Source: Aminobacter sp. HY435
GTDB lineage: Bacteria; Pseudomonadota; Alphaproteobacteria; Rhizobiales; Rhizobiaceae
Length of the DNA: 64,000 bases
Assembly (NCBI RefSeq): GCF_027568395.1
Contig: NZ_JANKZL010000010.1
Coordinates: 124,001 to 188,000 of the forward strand
Direction of reading: 5' to 3'
Program-made: the position numbers and the translations under genes
Shown: positions 44,574-53,747 of the stretch, one piece after another
Numbering within the stretch: position 1 is the stretch's first letter
Layout of the letters: each line of letters opens with the position of its first letter
The notes under the pieces: generated by a model
Database searches by the model: none
What the model saw: only the letters and a program-made list of their open reading frames with translations
What the model was told of the DNA's origin: nothing

Positions 44574-45512
44574 ATGAGGAAATTCCTGCTCGGCGTTGCC
44601 ATGACCGCGCTGATGTCCGGCACTGCGTTTGCCGGCGACATCGGCGTCAGCATGGCCAATTCGGACACCTTCCTGACCGTCCTGCGCAAGGGTATCGAGA
44701 AGTCGGCGGCCGACGCCAGCCAGCCGGTTGTCATCGAAATCGCCGATGACGACGTCAACAAGCAGCTCAGCCAGGTCCAGAACTTCATCGCCGCCAAGGT
44801 CGACGCCATTATCGTCAACCCTGTCGATACCTCGGCCACCGCGCCGATGACCAAGCTCGCCACCGATGCCGGTATTCCGATCGTCTACGTCAACCGCGAA
44901 CCGATCGACGTTGGTGCGCTGGGCGCCAAGGGTGCCTTCGTCGGCTCGAACGAAGTCGATTCCGGCACGCTGGAGACCAAGGAAGTCTGCCGCATCCTCA
45001 AGGAAGCCGGCAAGACCGAAGCCGGCATCCTGATCATGGTCGGCGACCTTGCCAACCAGGCCGCCGTGATGCGCACCAAGGACATTCATGACGTCAACGC
45101 CGGCAGCGAATGCGGCGTCAAGCTGAATGTCATCGATGAACAGACCGCCGGCTGGGATCCGGTCAAGGCCCAGGACCTGATGACCAACTGGATCGCTGCT
45201 GGCCACAAGCCGGACGCCGTCATCTCCAACAACGACAACATGGCCATCGGCGCCATCAACGCCATGAAGGCGGCCGGTTGGGACATGAAGGACGTGATCG
45301 TCGCCGGTGTTGACGCCACCCAGGAGGCGCTCGCCTACATGAAGGCCGGGGACCTCGACGTGACCGTGTTCCAGAACGCTGCGGCACAGGGCGGCGGTGC
45401 AGTCGACACGGCCATGAAGCTCGCCAAGGGCGAAGCCGTGACGTCGCCTGTGTGGGTGCCGTTCGAGCTGGTGACCCCGGCGAACATGGACCAGTACACG
45501 ACCAAGAACTGA
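44574..45512 (+). CDS. Sugar/inositol ABC transporter periplasmic binding protein
   Basis: 312 residues from the ATG at 44574 (GAGGAG upstream; a GTG two codons earlier is less likely). Signal peptide ends about residue 20 (SGTAFAG). Mature RbsB-type domain: DIGVSMANSDTFLTVLRKGI, VDAIIVNPVDTSATAPMTKL, PIVYVNREPIDV, DAVISNNDNMAIGAINAMKA. Placement directly before iolG and the other iol genes argues for myo-inositol (IbpA-type) as ligand. This is context, not sequence proof. Confidence 0.9.
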   Translation: MRKFLLGVAMTALMSGTAFAGDIGVSMANSDTFLTVLRKGIEKSAADASQPVVIEIADDDVNKQLSQVQNFIAAKVDAIIVNPVDTSATAPMTKLATDAGIPIVYVNREPIDVGALGAKGAFVGSNEVDSGTLETKEVCRILKEAGKTEAGILIMVGDLANQAAVMRTKDIHDVNAGSECGVKLNVIDEQTAGWDPVKAQDLMTNWIAAGHKPDAVISNNDNMAIGAINAMKAAGWDMKDVIVAGVDATQEALAYMKAGDLDVTVFQNAAAQGGGAVDTAMKLAKGEAVTSPVWVPFELVTPANMDQYTTKN

Positions 45513-45607
45513 TATGATCTGACCAATGCGCCGTCGGCCAACGGCGGCGCATTTCCCCACAAGGACCATGCCCGCACGACATCCGGGTCGGCCTGGGAGG
45601 ACCAATC

Positions 45608-47146
45608 ATGCAAAACACCGGCACGATGGAAGCGGCGCCTGCGGGAGGTGCCGCGGTGGACGGCGGCTATCTTCTCGAAGTCGAAAACGTCCGCAAGGAA
45701 TTTCCTGGTGTCGTCGCCCTCGACAACGTCCAGCTGCGCCTGAGGCGCGGCAGCGTGCACGCGCTGATGGGCGAGAACGGTGCTGGCAAGTCGACGCTGA
45801 TGAAAATCGTCGCCGGCATCTACACGCCCGACACCGGCACCTTCAAGCTGCGCGGCGAGGACATCCGCCTCAAGGGGCCGCTCGATGCGCTTGAGCACGG
45901 CATCGCCATGATCCACCAGGAACTCAACCTGATGGCGCCGATGACGGTGGCCGAGAACATCTGGATCCGCCGCGAACCGCTGACCCGTCTCGGCTTTGTC
46001 GACCATGGCGAAATGCGACGCAGGACGGCCGAGCTTTTCAAGCGTCTCAACATCGACATCGATCCGGACGTCGAGGTGGGCACGCTTTCGGTCGCCAGCC
46101 GCCAGATGGTCGAGATCGCCAAGGCGGTGTCTTATGAATCCGACGTTCTGATCATGGACGAGCCGACATCGGCGCTGACCGAGCGCGAGGTCGACCACCT
46201 GTTCACCATCATCCGGGCGCTGCGCGCCCAGGGCAAAGGCATCATCTACATCACCCACAAGATGAACGAGTTGTTCGAGATCGCCGACGAGTGTTCGGTG
46301 TTCCGGGACGGCAAGTACATCGCCACCAAGGCCTCTACCGAGGTGACCCGCGACGACATCATCCGCATGATGGTGGGCCGCGAGATCACCCAGATGTTCC
46401 CCAAGCAAGAGGTGCCGATCGGCGACGTCGTGCTGTCGGTGAAGGGGCTGACGCTGAAGGGCGTGTTCTCGGACGTCTCTTTCGATGTGCGTTCTGGCGA
46501 AATCCTTGGCATCGCCGGCCTCGTCGGCTCGGGCCGTTCGAACATCGCCGAGACCGTGTTCGGGGTGACGCCGGCCGACGCCGGCACGATCGATCTGTTC
46601 GGCAAGCGCGTGCGCATAGACAGCCCGTCGACGGCCATGAAATATGGCATGGCGTTCCTGACCGAAGACCGCAAGGAAACCGGCTGCTTCCTGTTGCTCG
46701 ACATCCAGGAGAACACCCAGATGGCGGTGCTGCAGTCGGGCTACGTCAAGAACGGCTTCGTGCAACAGAAGCAGCTTGGCAAGGATTCGGTCGAGATCAG
46801 CCAGGCACTGAGGGTGAAGACCCCCGACATGGCCGAGCCGATCATCAACCTGTCCGGCGGCAACCAGCAGAAGGTGCTGATCGCGCGCTGGCTTCTGACC
46901 AAGCCGAAAATCCTCATCCTTGACGAGCCGACGCGCGGCATCGACGTCGGCGCCAAGGCAGAAATCCATCGCCTGATCTCGAAGCTCGCAGGCCAGGGCG
47001 TGGCGGTCATCATGATCTCGTCGGAAATGCCCGAGGTTCTGGGCATGAGCGACCGCATCATGGTGGTGCACGAGGGCCGCGTCACCGGCTTCCTCGACCG
47101 CGCCGAGGCCAGCCAGGTCAAGATCATGGAACTCGCGTCGCACTGA
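45608..47146 (+). CDS. Sugar/inositol ABC transporter ATP-binding protein
   Basis: 512 residues, two nucleotide-binding domains of the CUT2 family. N-domain: [18 protein letters not shown], Walker [31 protein letters not shown]-domain: degenerate [61 protein letters not shown]. Likely the IatA partner of the preceding binding protein, 95 bases downstream of it. Confidence 0.93.
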   Translation: MQNTGTMEAAPAGGAAVDGGYLLEVENVRKEFPGVVALDNVQLRLRRGSVHALMGENGAGKSTLMKIVAGIYTPDTGTFKLRGEDIRLKGPLDALEHGIAMIHQELNLMAPMTVAENIWIRREPLTRLGFVDHGEMRRRTAELFKRLNIDIDPDVEVGTLSVASRQMVEIAKAVSYESDVLIMDEPTSALTEREVDHLFTIIRALRAQGKGIIYITHKMNELFEIADECSVFRDGKYIATKASTEVTRDDIIRMMVGREITQMFPKQEVPIGDVVLSVKGLTLKGVFSDVSFDVRSGEILGIAGLVGSGRSNIAETVFGVTPADAGTIDLFGKRVRIDSPSTAMKYGMAFLTEDRKETGCFLLLDIQENTQMAVLQSGYVKNGFVQQKQLGKDSVEISQALRVKTPDMAEPIINLSGGNQQKVLIARWLLTKPKILILDEPTRGIDVGAKAEIHRLISKLAGQGVAVIMISSEMPEVLGMSDRIMVVHEGRVTGFLDRAEASQVKIMELASH

Positions 47147-47174
47147 CGCCAATCAGCTCAAGGGTGGAAGAACC

Positions 47175-48218
47175 ATGTCGACGAACGAGATTGCGGGAGC
47201 CGCAAACCCCATCGGAAGCAAGAAGCGCCTGCCGCCAGAGGTTTCGATCCTGGGCGTGCTGATCGGCATCGCCATCGTCTTCGAGATTCTCGGCTGGATA
47301 TTCGTCGGCGACAGCTTCCTCGCCAACAAGCAGCGCCTGTCGATCATCATCCTGCAGGTGTCGGTGATCGGCATCATCGCCGTCGGGGTGACCCAGGTCA
47401 TCATCACCGCCGGCGTCGACCTGTCCTCCGGCTCGGTCGTCGGCCTCGCCGCCATGGTCGCGGCAAGCTTGGCGCAGACATCGGCCAATCCGCGCGCTGT
47501 CTATCCTTCGCTGACCGACATGTCGCCGATCTGGGCGATCCTGGCCGGCCTTGCCGTCGGCCTGATTGCAGGCACCATCAACGGTTCGCTGATCGCCCGA
47601 ACCAAGATACCACCCTTCATCGCCACGCTCGGCATGATGGTGTCGGCGCGCGGCCTCGCCAAGTGGTACACATTGGGCCAGCCGGTGGCGCTACTGGACG
47701 ACAGCTTCACCTGGTTCGGCAGAAGCTTCAACATCCTCGGCTTTCCGCTGCCATTGCCGGTCATCGTCTTCCTGCTCGTCGCCGTCGTCTGCCACATCGC
47801 CTTGACCTATACCCGCTACGGCAAGTTCACCTATGCGATCGGCGCCAACCCGCAAGCGGCGCGCGTCTCCGGCATCAACATCGGCGGCCACCTGATCAAG
47901 GTCTATGCCATCGCCGGGCTGCTTTCGGGCCTGGCAGGGGTGATGACCGCTGCGCGCGCGGCCTCCGGCCAGCCGGGCATGGGCGTTGCCTACGAACTCG
48001 ACGCGATTGCTGCGGCGGTCATCGGCGGCACCTCGCTGTCGGGCGGCGTCGGACGCATCACCGGCACGGTGATCGGCACGATCATCCTGGGTGTGCTGAC
48101 TTCGGGCTTCACCTTCCTCAAGGTCGGCGCCTACTATCAGGAAATCATCAAGGGCATGATCATCGTGGCGGCCGTGATCATCGACCAGCACCGCCAGAAC
48201 AAGCGCAAGAAGGCTTGA
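47175..48218 (+). CDS. Sugar/inositol ABC transporter permease
   Basis: 347 residues, about nine membrane helices. IIAVGVTQVIITAGVDLSSG and IPPFIATLGMMVSARGLAKW are permease signatures of the CUT2 family, and the C-terminal AAAVIGGTSLSGGVGRITGT is conserved. Starts 28 bases after the ATPase gene. The protein ends in a basic tail (DQHRQNKRKKA). Confidence 0.93.
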   Translation: MSTNEIAGAANPIGSKKRLPPEVSILGVLIGIAIVFEILGWIFVGDSFLANKQRLSIIILQVSVIGIIAVGVTQVIITAGVDLSSGSVVGLAAMVAASLAQTSANPRAVYPSLTDMSPIWAILAGLAVGLIAGTINGSLIARTKIPPFIATLGMMVSARGLAKWYTLGQPVALLDDSFTWFGRSFNILGFPLPLPVIVFLLVAVVCHIALTYTRYGKFTYAIGANPQAARVSGINIGGHLIKVYAIAGLLSGLAGVMTAARAASGQPGMGVAYELDAIAAAVIGGTSLSGGVGRITGTVIGTIILGVLTSGFTFLKVGAYYQEIIKGMIIVAAVIIDQHRQNKRKKA

Positions 48219-48228
48219 GAGGTCTTTG

Positions 48229-48275
48229 GACATGATCTCATCCGAAAACCGGTTTCCACTTTTCGGGATCATGTC
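48229..48275. repeat. Palindromic intergenic repeat of the Rhizobiales type
   Basis: Terminal GACATGATC and GATCATGTC are exact inverted repeats. Inside are CCGAAAA (48242-48248) and TTTTCGG (48260-48266) around ACCGGTTTCC. This sequence type is common between genes in Mesorhizobium, Brucella and relatives. It lies 11 bases after the permease stop and can fold in RNA, so it may act as a 3' stabiliser of the transporter mRNA. Confidence 0.65.
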
Positions 48276-48283
48276 AGAATCGG

Positions 48284-48310
48284 GCCGCCCGGCACCCGTC
48301 GGCGGGCGGC
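48284..48310 (+). terminator. GC-rich hairpin between the transporter and iolG
   Basis: GCCGCCCG / CGGGCGGC stem (8 bp) with an 11-nt loop and no T-run. A weak or partial terminator, or a processing stem. Confidence 0.35.
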
Positions 48311-48371
48311 TCCATCGCTACAGATCAAGATTGCAGGCCCGGACGGCGCGGGCCAGGGAAATGAGGTTGTC

Positions 48372-49361
48372 ATGACAGTTCGGTTCGGTGTCCTGGGCGC
48401 AGGCCGCATCGGCAAGGTCCACGCCAAGGCCGTGGCCTCCAATCCGCAGGCAAAGCTGGTGGCGGTGGCCGATGCCTTCGAAAAGGCGGCCAGCGATCTT
48501 GCCGGTGCCTATGGCTGCGAGGTGCGTTCCATCGAGCAGATCGAGAAGGCATCTGACATCGACGCGGTGGTGATCTGTACGCCGACCGACACGCACGCCG
48601 ACCTGATCGAGCGCTTCGTGCTCGCCGGCAAGGCGGTGTTCTGCGAAAAGCCGATCGATCTCGACGCCAAGCGCGTCGAACAGTGCCTTGCGGTGGTCGA
48701 AAAGGCCGGCGGCACGCTGATGGTTGGCTTCAACCGGCGCTTTGACCCGCATTTCGCCGCCGTGCGCAAGGCGATCGACGACGGCGCCATCGGCAAGGTC
48801 GAGCAGGTGGTGATCACCTCGCGCGATCCCGGCGCGCCGCCGGCGGAATACATCACGCGTTCGGGCGGCATCTTCCGCGACATGACCATCCATGATTTCG
48901 ACATGGCGCGCTTCCTGCTCGGCGCCGAGCCGGTGGCCGTGACGGCGACCGCCTCGGTGCTGGTTGACAAGAAGATCGGCGAGCTCGGCGATTTCGACAG
49001 CGTCAGCGTCATCCTGGAGACAGCAGCCGGCCAGCAATGCGTCATCACCAATTCGCGCCGCGCCACCTATGGCTACGACCAGCGCATCGAGGTGCATGGC
49101 TCGGACGGCATGGTGGCAGCGGAAAACCAGCGCGCGGTGTCGATCGAGGTCGCCAACGCCATGGGCTACACGCGCCCGCCGCTGCACGACTTCTTCATGA
49201 CGCGCTACACCGAAGCCTATGCCGCCGAGATCGCCGCCTTCATCGCCTCGGTGACCAAGGGCGCCAAGATCTCGCCCGACGGCAAGGACGGCCTGATGGC
49301 GCTGAAGCTTGCGGATGCGGCGCTGAAATCGGCCAAGGAAGGCAAGACCGTACGGCTCTAG
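48372..49361 (+). CDS. iolG: Inositol 2-dehydrogenase IolG
   Basis: 329 residues, Gfo/Idh/MocA family. NAD-binding GVLGAGRIGKVHAKAVASNP, the CEKPID lysine motif, MVGFNRRFDPHF, and the catalytic block GGIFRDMTIHDFDMARFLLG with Asp and His. Oxidises myo-inositol to 2-keto-myo-inositol, the first step of the pathway. It follows the transporter genes and precedes iolC. Confidence 0.94.
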   Translation: MTVRFGVLGAGRIGKVHAKAVASNPQAKLVAVADAFEKAASDLAGAYGCEVRSIEQIEKASDIDAVVICTPTDTHADLIERFVLAGKAVFCEKPIDLDAKRVEQCLAVVEKAGGTLMVGFNRRFDPHFAAVRKAIDDGAIGKVEQVVITSRDPGAPPAEYITRSGGIFRDMTIHDFDMARFLLGAEPVAVTATASVLVDKKIGELGDFDSVSVILETAAGQQCVITNSRRATYGYDQRIEVHGSDGMVAAENQRAVSIEVANAMGYTRPPLHDFFMTRYTEAYAAEIAAFIASVTKGAKISPDGKDGLMALKLADAALKSAKEGKTVRL

Positions 49362-49425
49362 GCCAGCGGGCGGACAGTCGCCTCGGGGCAACTGGCCTTG
49401 GGGCGCACAGTCACAAGCTGTCGAT

Positions 49426-49439
49426 GGAATAAAAATTCC
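49426..49439 (+). promoter_or_regulatory. IolR-type operator upstream of iolC, site 1
   Basis: GGAA-TAAAAA-TTCC, an exact GGAA-N6-TTCC dyad (GGAAT-AAAA-ATTCC), 93 bases before the iolC ATG. As I recall, this is the motif assigned to the RpiR-type repressor IolR in Sinorhizobium. Confidence 0.6.
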
Positions 49440-49454
49440 TGATGACTGGAAACT

Positions 49455-49468
49455 GGAATTGAAATTGC
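49455..49468 (+). promoter_or_regulatory. IolR-type operator upstream of iolC, site 2 (imperfect)
   Basis: GGAA-TTGAAA-TTGC, one mismatch to GGAA-N6-TTCC, 29 bases centre-to-centre from site 1. Could allow cooperative binding. Confidence 0.35.
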
Positions 49469-49531
49469 ATTGTGCGGCCTGCTAACTGATCTGCGGGCAG
49501 GCCGGCGCGGCGGAGCGACCGGGAGGACAGA

Positions 49532-51460
49532 ATGACCGACCCCAAGAACCAGCCTACACTCGACGTCATCACCATCGGGCGCGCGTCGGTCGATCTCTAC
49601 GGCCAACAGACCGGATCGCGGCTGGAGGACGTGGCGTCCTTCGCCAAGTCGGTCGGTGGCTGCCCCGCCAACATCGCCATCGGCACGGCACGGCTGGGGC
49701 TGCGCTCGGCGCTTTTGACCCGCGTCGGCGACGAGCATATGGGCCGCTACATCCGCGAACAGATGCTGCGCGAAGGCGTGTCCGATGGCGGCATCGTCAC
49801 CGACAAGGAGCGGCTGACGGCGTTGGTGCTTTTGTCGGTCGAAAACGACAAGACATTTCCGCTGATCTTCTACCGCGAAAACTGCGCCGACATGGCGCTG
49901 TCGGAAGCCGACATCGCCCCTGATTTCATCCGTTCGGCGCGGGCCATCGTCGTCACCGGCACGCATTTCTCCCGGCCCGGCACCGATGCCGCCCAGCGCA
50001 AGGCGATGAAGCTGATCAAGCAGGCCGGCGGCAAGGTGGTCTTCGACATCGACTACCGCCCGAACCTCTGGGGCCTTGCCGGCCACGCTGCCGGCGAAAG
50101 CCGCTACATCGCATCGGATGCCGTTTCCAACCACCTCAAGGGCGTGCTGGCCGACTGCGACCTGATTGTCGGCACCGAGGAAGAGGTGATGATAGCCTCC
50201 GGCGAGAGCGAGTTGCTCGACGCTCTGAAGACCATCCGTTCGCTGTCCAAGGCGACCATCGTGCTCAAGCGCGGGCCGATGGGCTGCATCGTCTATGACG
50301 GGGCGATTTCCGACGATCTCGAGGCCGGCATCGTCGGCAAGGGCTTTCCGATCGAGGTCTACAACGTGCTCGGCGCTGGCGACGCCTTCATGTCGGGTTT
50401 CCTGCGTGGCTGGCTCGGCGGCGAGAGCCTGGCGACATCGGCGACCTGGGCCAATGCCTGCGGCGCCTTTGCGGTGTCGCGCCTGCTCTGCTCGCCGGAG
50501 ATCCCGACCTTCGACGAACTGCAGTTCTTCCTCAGGAACGGCAGCAAGGAACGCGCCCTGCGCAAGGACGAGGCGATCAACCATGTGCATTGGGCGACGA
50601 CGCGTCGCCACGAGATCCCCTCGATGATGGCGCTCGCCTGCGACCACCGCATCCAGCTGGAAGACATCGCCGCCCGCACTGGTGCCGATCACCAGCGCGT
50701 CCGCGACTTCAAGGTGCTGGCGGTGAAGGCCGCCGCCAAGGTGGCCAACGGCCGCGACGGCTATGGCATGCTGATCGACGAGAAGTTCGGCCGCGAGGCG
50801 ATGTTCGAATTTGCCCGCCATCCGTTTTCGTGGATGGGGCGGCCGGTGGAACTGCCGGGCTCGCGTCCGCTGCGTTTCGAGTTCTCGCAGGACATCGGCT
50901 CGCAACTGGTGGAGTGGCCGGTCGAGCATTGCATCAAGTGCCTGTGCTTCTACCACCCCGACGATCCGGCCGAACTCAAGGCCGAGCAGCAGCAGAAGCT
51001 GCGCACCCTGTTCGAGGCGGCGCGGAAGGTCGGCCGTGAACTGCTGATCGAGATCATCGCCGGCAAGCACGGCAAGCTCGACGAAAACACCATTCCGCGC
51101 GCGCTGGAGGAGCTCTACGCGCTCGGCATCAAGCCGGACTGGTGGAAGCTCGAGCCGCAGGCTTCGGCCGCCGCCTGGAAGAAGATCGAGGCGGTCATCA
51201 ATGCCAACGACCCCTATTGCCGCGGCGTGGTGCTGCTCGGGCTGGAGGCTCCGCTGGCCGAACTCGAAGTGGCCTTCGCCGCGACGTCGGATGCATCGGT
51301 GGTCAAGGGTTTCGCGGTTGGCCGCAGCATCTTCGCCCATGCGGCGGAGCAGTGGCTGGGCGGCAAGATGACGGACCAAGCTGCGGTTGACGACATGGCC
51401 CAGCGTTTCGAACAGCTGACCAAGGCATGGCTTGCGGCACGGGACCGTCGGGCGGCATAA
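49532..51460 (+). CDS. iolC: Bifunctional 5-dehydro-2-deoxygluconokinase / DUF2090 aldolase-like protein (IolC fusion)
   Basis: 642 residues, two domains. Residues about 1-325 are a PfkB-type sugar kinase: DVITIGRASVDLYGQQTGSR, GGCPANIAIGTARLGLRSAL, and the catalytic VLGAGDAFMSGFLRGWLGGE. Residues about 345-635 are a DUF2090 domain (HEIPSMMALACDHRIQLEDI, KVANGRDGYGMLIDEKFG), a class-I-aldolase-like fold. The kinase phosphorylates 5-dehydro-2-deoxygluconate, and the second domain is thought to cleave the product in place of a separate IolJ. No iolJ is seen here, which fits. Confidence 0.93.
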   Translation: MTDPKNQPTLDVITIGRASVDLYGQQTGSRLEDVASFAKSVGGCPANIAIGTARLGLRSALLTRVGDEHMGRYIREQMLREGVSDGGIVTDKERLTALVLLSVENDKTFPLIFYRENCADMALSEADIAPDFIRSARAIVVTGTHFSRPGTDAAQRKAMKLIKQAGGKVVFDIDYRPNLWGLAGHAAGESRYIASDAVSNHLKGVLADCDLIVGTEEEVMIASGESELLDALKTIRSLSKATIVLKRGPMGCIVYDGAISDDLEAGIVGKGFPIEVYNVLGAGDAFMSGFLRGWLGGESLATSATWANACGAFAVSRLLCSPEIPTFDELQFFLRNGSKERALRKDEAINHVHWATTRRHEIPSMMALACDHRIQLEDIAARTGADHQRVRDFKVLAVKAAAKVANGRDGYGMLIDEKFGREAMFEFARHPFSWMGRPVELPGSRPLRFEFSQDIGSQLVEWPVEHCIKCLCFYHPDDPAELKAEQQQKLRTLFEAARKVGRELLIEIIAGKHGKLDENTIPRALEELYALGIKPDWWKLEPQASAAAWKKIEAVINANDPYCRGVVLLGLEAPLAELEVAFAATSDASVVKGFAVGRSIFAHAAEQWLGGKMTDQAAVDDMAQRFEQLTKAWLAARDRRAA

Positions 51461-51506
51461 ACAGACAGCCGAGGCAGATGCGCCGCTGAAGCGGGAGGAG
51501 AAGACG

Positions 51507-53357
51507 ATGACCAAGACCGTTCGCCTGACAATGGCGCAGGCGCTGACGCGCTACCTGACGCGGCAGATGACAGTGATCGACGGCAAGATGGTGCCGCTGT
51601 TCGGTGGCGTCTGGGCGATCTTCGGCCATGGCAACGTCGCCGGTCTCGGCGAGGCGCTCTACCAGGTGCGCGAGGAATTGCCGACCTATCGCGCCCACAA
51701 CGAGCAGGCGATGGCGCATGCCGCGATTGCTTACGCCAAGACCAACTTCCGCCAGCGCATGATGGCGGCGACCAGCTCCATCGGACCCGGCGCGGTCAAC
51801 ATGGTGACGGCGGCGGCACTCGCCCACGTCAATCGCCTGCCGGTGTTGCTACTGCCCGGCGACGTGTTTGCCAACCGCGTGCCCGATCCGGTCTTGCAGC
51901 AGGTCGAGGATTTCGGTGATGGCACGGTATCAGTCAATGACTGCTTCCGTCCGGTGTCGCGCTATTTCGACCGCATCACCCGTCCCGAGCAGATTGTTCC
52001 GGCGCTGGCGCGCGCCATGCAGGTGCTGACCGACCCGGCCGAGTGCGGGCCGGTGACGCTATCGCTGTGCCAGGACGTGCAGGCCGAGGCCTATGACTAT
52101 CCCGAGAGCTTCTTTGCCGAGCGCGTGTGGACGCCGCGCCGGCCACGTCCGGACCGCGACGAACTCGCGACCGCGGCCGATGTGCTGAAGGCGGCAAGGA
52201 AGCCGCTGATCGTGGCGGGCGGCGGCGTGCTCTATTCCGGCGCATCGGAAGAACTCGACCGCTTCGTCCAGGCCACAGGCATTCCGGTCTGTGAGACGCA
52301 GGGCGGCAAGTCGGCGTTGACCGACGAGCATGGGCTCAACATGGCCGCCGTCGGCGTCACCGGTACTTCGGCGGCCAACCGGCTCGCCGAGGAGGCCGAC
52401 GTGGTGCTGGCGATCGGCACGCGGCTGCAGGATTTCACCACGGGCTCGTGGGCGCTGTTCAAGAATGCGGGCAAGACCATCATCGGCCTCAACGTGCAGC
52501 CCTTCGACGCCGGCAAGCATCGAGCATTGCCTTTGGTGGCGGATGCACGGGAAGGGCTCGTCGAATTAGGTGCCGCGATATCAGGCCACAAGGCGCCGGC
52601 GTCCTGGACCGAGAACGCCAGGGCAGGCAAGGCCGAGTGGCGCAAGGCTGCGGCCAAGGTGACGGCGGCGACAAACGCGGCACTGCCGTCAGATGCGCAG
52701 GTGATCGGCGCGGTGCAGCGCACGCTTGGCAGCGACGTCATCGTGCTGCATGCAGCCGGTGGCCTTCCGGGCGAGATGCACAAGCTGTGGCAGGCGGGCG
52801 GGCCCGGTTCCTATCATTCCGAATACGGCTTCTCGTGCATGGGCTACGAGATCGCGGGCGGGCTGGGCGCCAAGATGGCACGGCCGGACAAGGAGGTTGT
52901 CGTCATGATCGGCGACGGCTCCTACCTGATGCTCAACTCGGAGATCGCCACGTCCGTCATGCTGGGCCTCAAGCTCACCATCGTGCTGCTCGACAACAGG
53001 GGCTATGGCTGCATCAACCGGCTGCAGATGGCGACCGGCGGCGCCAACTTCAACAATCTGCTGCGCGACAGCCGCCATGAAGTGCTGCCTGATATCGACT
53101 TCGTCGCGCATGCGAAAAGCCTGGGTGCCAATGCCGAGAAGGCGGCGTCGATCGCCGATTTCGAGGCGGCACTCGACCGGGCGCGCAAGAGCAACCGGAC
53201 GACGGTGGTGCTGATCGATACCGACCCGCTGATCTCGACCGGCGAGGGTGGACACTGGTGGGACGTCGCCGTGCCCGAGGTGAGCGCGCGCGCCCAGGTG
53301 ACTGCCGCGCGCAAGGGTTATGAGGAAAAGCTGAAGTTGCAGCGGGTTGGGGACTGA
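51507..53357 (+). CDS. iolD: 3D-(3,5/4)-trihydroxycyclohexane-1,2-dione acylhydrolase IolD
   Basis: 616 residues from the ATG at 51507 (GGGAGGAG upstream). Thiamine-diphosphate enzyme that opens the cyclohexane-dione ring. N-terminal PYR domain (GHGNVAGLGEALYQVREELP, NEQAMAHAAIAYAK with the catalytic Glu) and C-terminal PP domain with the ThDP motif GDGSYLMLNSEIATSVML and the family-typical NRGYGCINRLQMATGGANFN. Second gene of the iolCDE-B operon. Confidence 0.95.
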   Translation: MTKTVRLTMAQALTRYLTRQMTVIDGKMVPLFGGVWAIFGHGNVAGLGEALYQVREELPTYRAHNEQAMAHAAIAYAKTNFRQRMMAATSSIGPGAVNMVTAAALAHVNRLPVLLLPGDVFANRVPDPVLQQVEDFGDGTVSVNDCFRPVSRYFDRITRPEQIVPALARAMQVLTDPAECGPVTLSLCQDVQAEAYDYPESFFAERVWTPRRPRPDRDELATAADVLKAARKPLIVAGGGVLYSGASEELDRFVQATGIPVCETQGGKSALTDEHGLNMAAVGVTGTSAANRLAEEADVVLAIGTRLQDFTTGSWALFKNAGKTIIGLNVQPFDAGKHRALPLVADAREGLVELGAAISGHKAPASWTENARAGKAEWRKAAAKVTAATNAALPSDAQVIGAVQRTLGSDVIVLHAAGGLPGEMHKLWQAGGPGSYHSEYGFSCMGYEIAGGLGAKMARPDKEVVVMIGDGSYLMLNSEIATSVMLGLKLTIVLLDNRGYGCINRLQMATGGANFNNLLRDSRHEVLPDIDFVAHAKSLGANAEKAASIADFEAALDRARKSNRTTVVLIDTDPLISTGEGGHWWDVAVPEVSARAQVTAARKGYEEKLKLQRVGD

Positions 53358-53404
53358 GGATTGGGCTTTTGAGGTTGGCGCTGCTCCCGCTTGAAGCGTT
53401 TGCG

Positions 53405-53570
53405 CTGCCCCTCACTGTCCTGCCGGACATCTCTCCCCGTTGACGGGGAGAGACACGCTGTCCGCAATGATTTCGCTAACCGGCAACGCTGAAAGTGATA
53501 GCGGCGACGGCGATGACAGCCACTCTCTCCCCGTTTACGGGGAGAGATGTCCGGCAGGACAGTGAGGGGC
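53405..53570. repeat. Long inverted repeat with 36-bp perfect arms
   Basis: Left arm 53405-53440 and right arm 53535-53570 are exact inverted copies (36 bp) beginning CTGCCCCTCACTGTCC. Each arm also borders its own hairpin CTCTCCCCGT / ACGGGGAGAG (53431-53452 and 53523-53544). The 94 bases between the arms are not repeated. Such elements are common between genes in Mesorhizobium. Confidence 0.85.
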
Positions 53571-53641
53571 AGCATCAACGCCTCAAGCAGGAACGGCGTT
53601 ACCTCAGCTGACACGGGGCGGCGCAAAGGTTCAGCGCGAAG

Positions 53642-53730
53642 CGACGGGGGTGGGGGTGCCCGGCGTCGCGCTCTTTCATCATTACCCCCATCCGCGCCTG
53701 CGGCGCGACCTCCCCACAAGGGGGAGGTAA
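53642..53730. repeat. Second intergenic repeat element with hairpins
   Basis: Contains TGGGGGT (53651-53657) and its complement ACCCCCA (53684-53690), then GCGCC/GGCGC, and the hairpin CCTCCCC-ACAAG-GGGGAGG (53709-53727). This arrangement is another frequent Rhizobiales intergenic element. It ends 18 bases before the iolE start codon. Confidence 0.65.
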
Positions 53731-53747
53731 AAAGCTGGAGAATTGAA

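Larger units (their letters stand above)
53358..53747. other. 390-bp intergenic region inside the iol operon, made of repeats
   Basis: No gene. Nearly all of it is built from two intergenic repeat elements (53405-53570 and 53642-53730). The last 17 bases carry the iolE ribosome binding site, GGAG at 53737-53740. Confidence 0.7.

Noticed and set aside
43818-47152. Two long antisense frames opposite the inositol ABC transporter
   Set aside because: Shadow frames of the binding protein and ATPase genes.
49358-51514. 718-codon open frame antisense to iolC
   Set aside because: The opposite strand encodes an unmistakable IolC fusion; the antisense translation looks like codon-bias noise.
53405-53730. 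CRISPR-like array in the repeat-rich iolD-iolE gap
   Set aside because: There are only inverted copies of intergenic elements, no regular direct repeats with spacers, and no cas genes.
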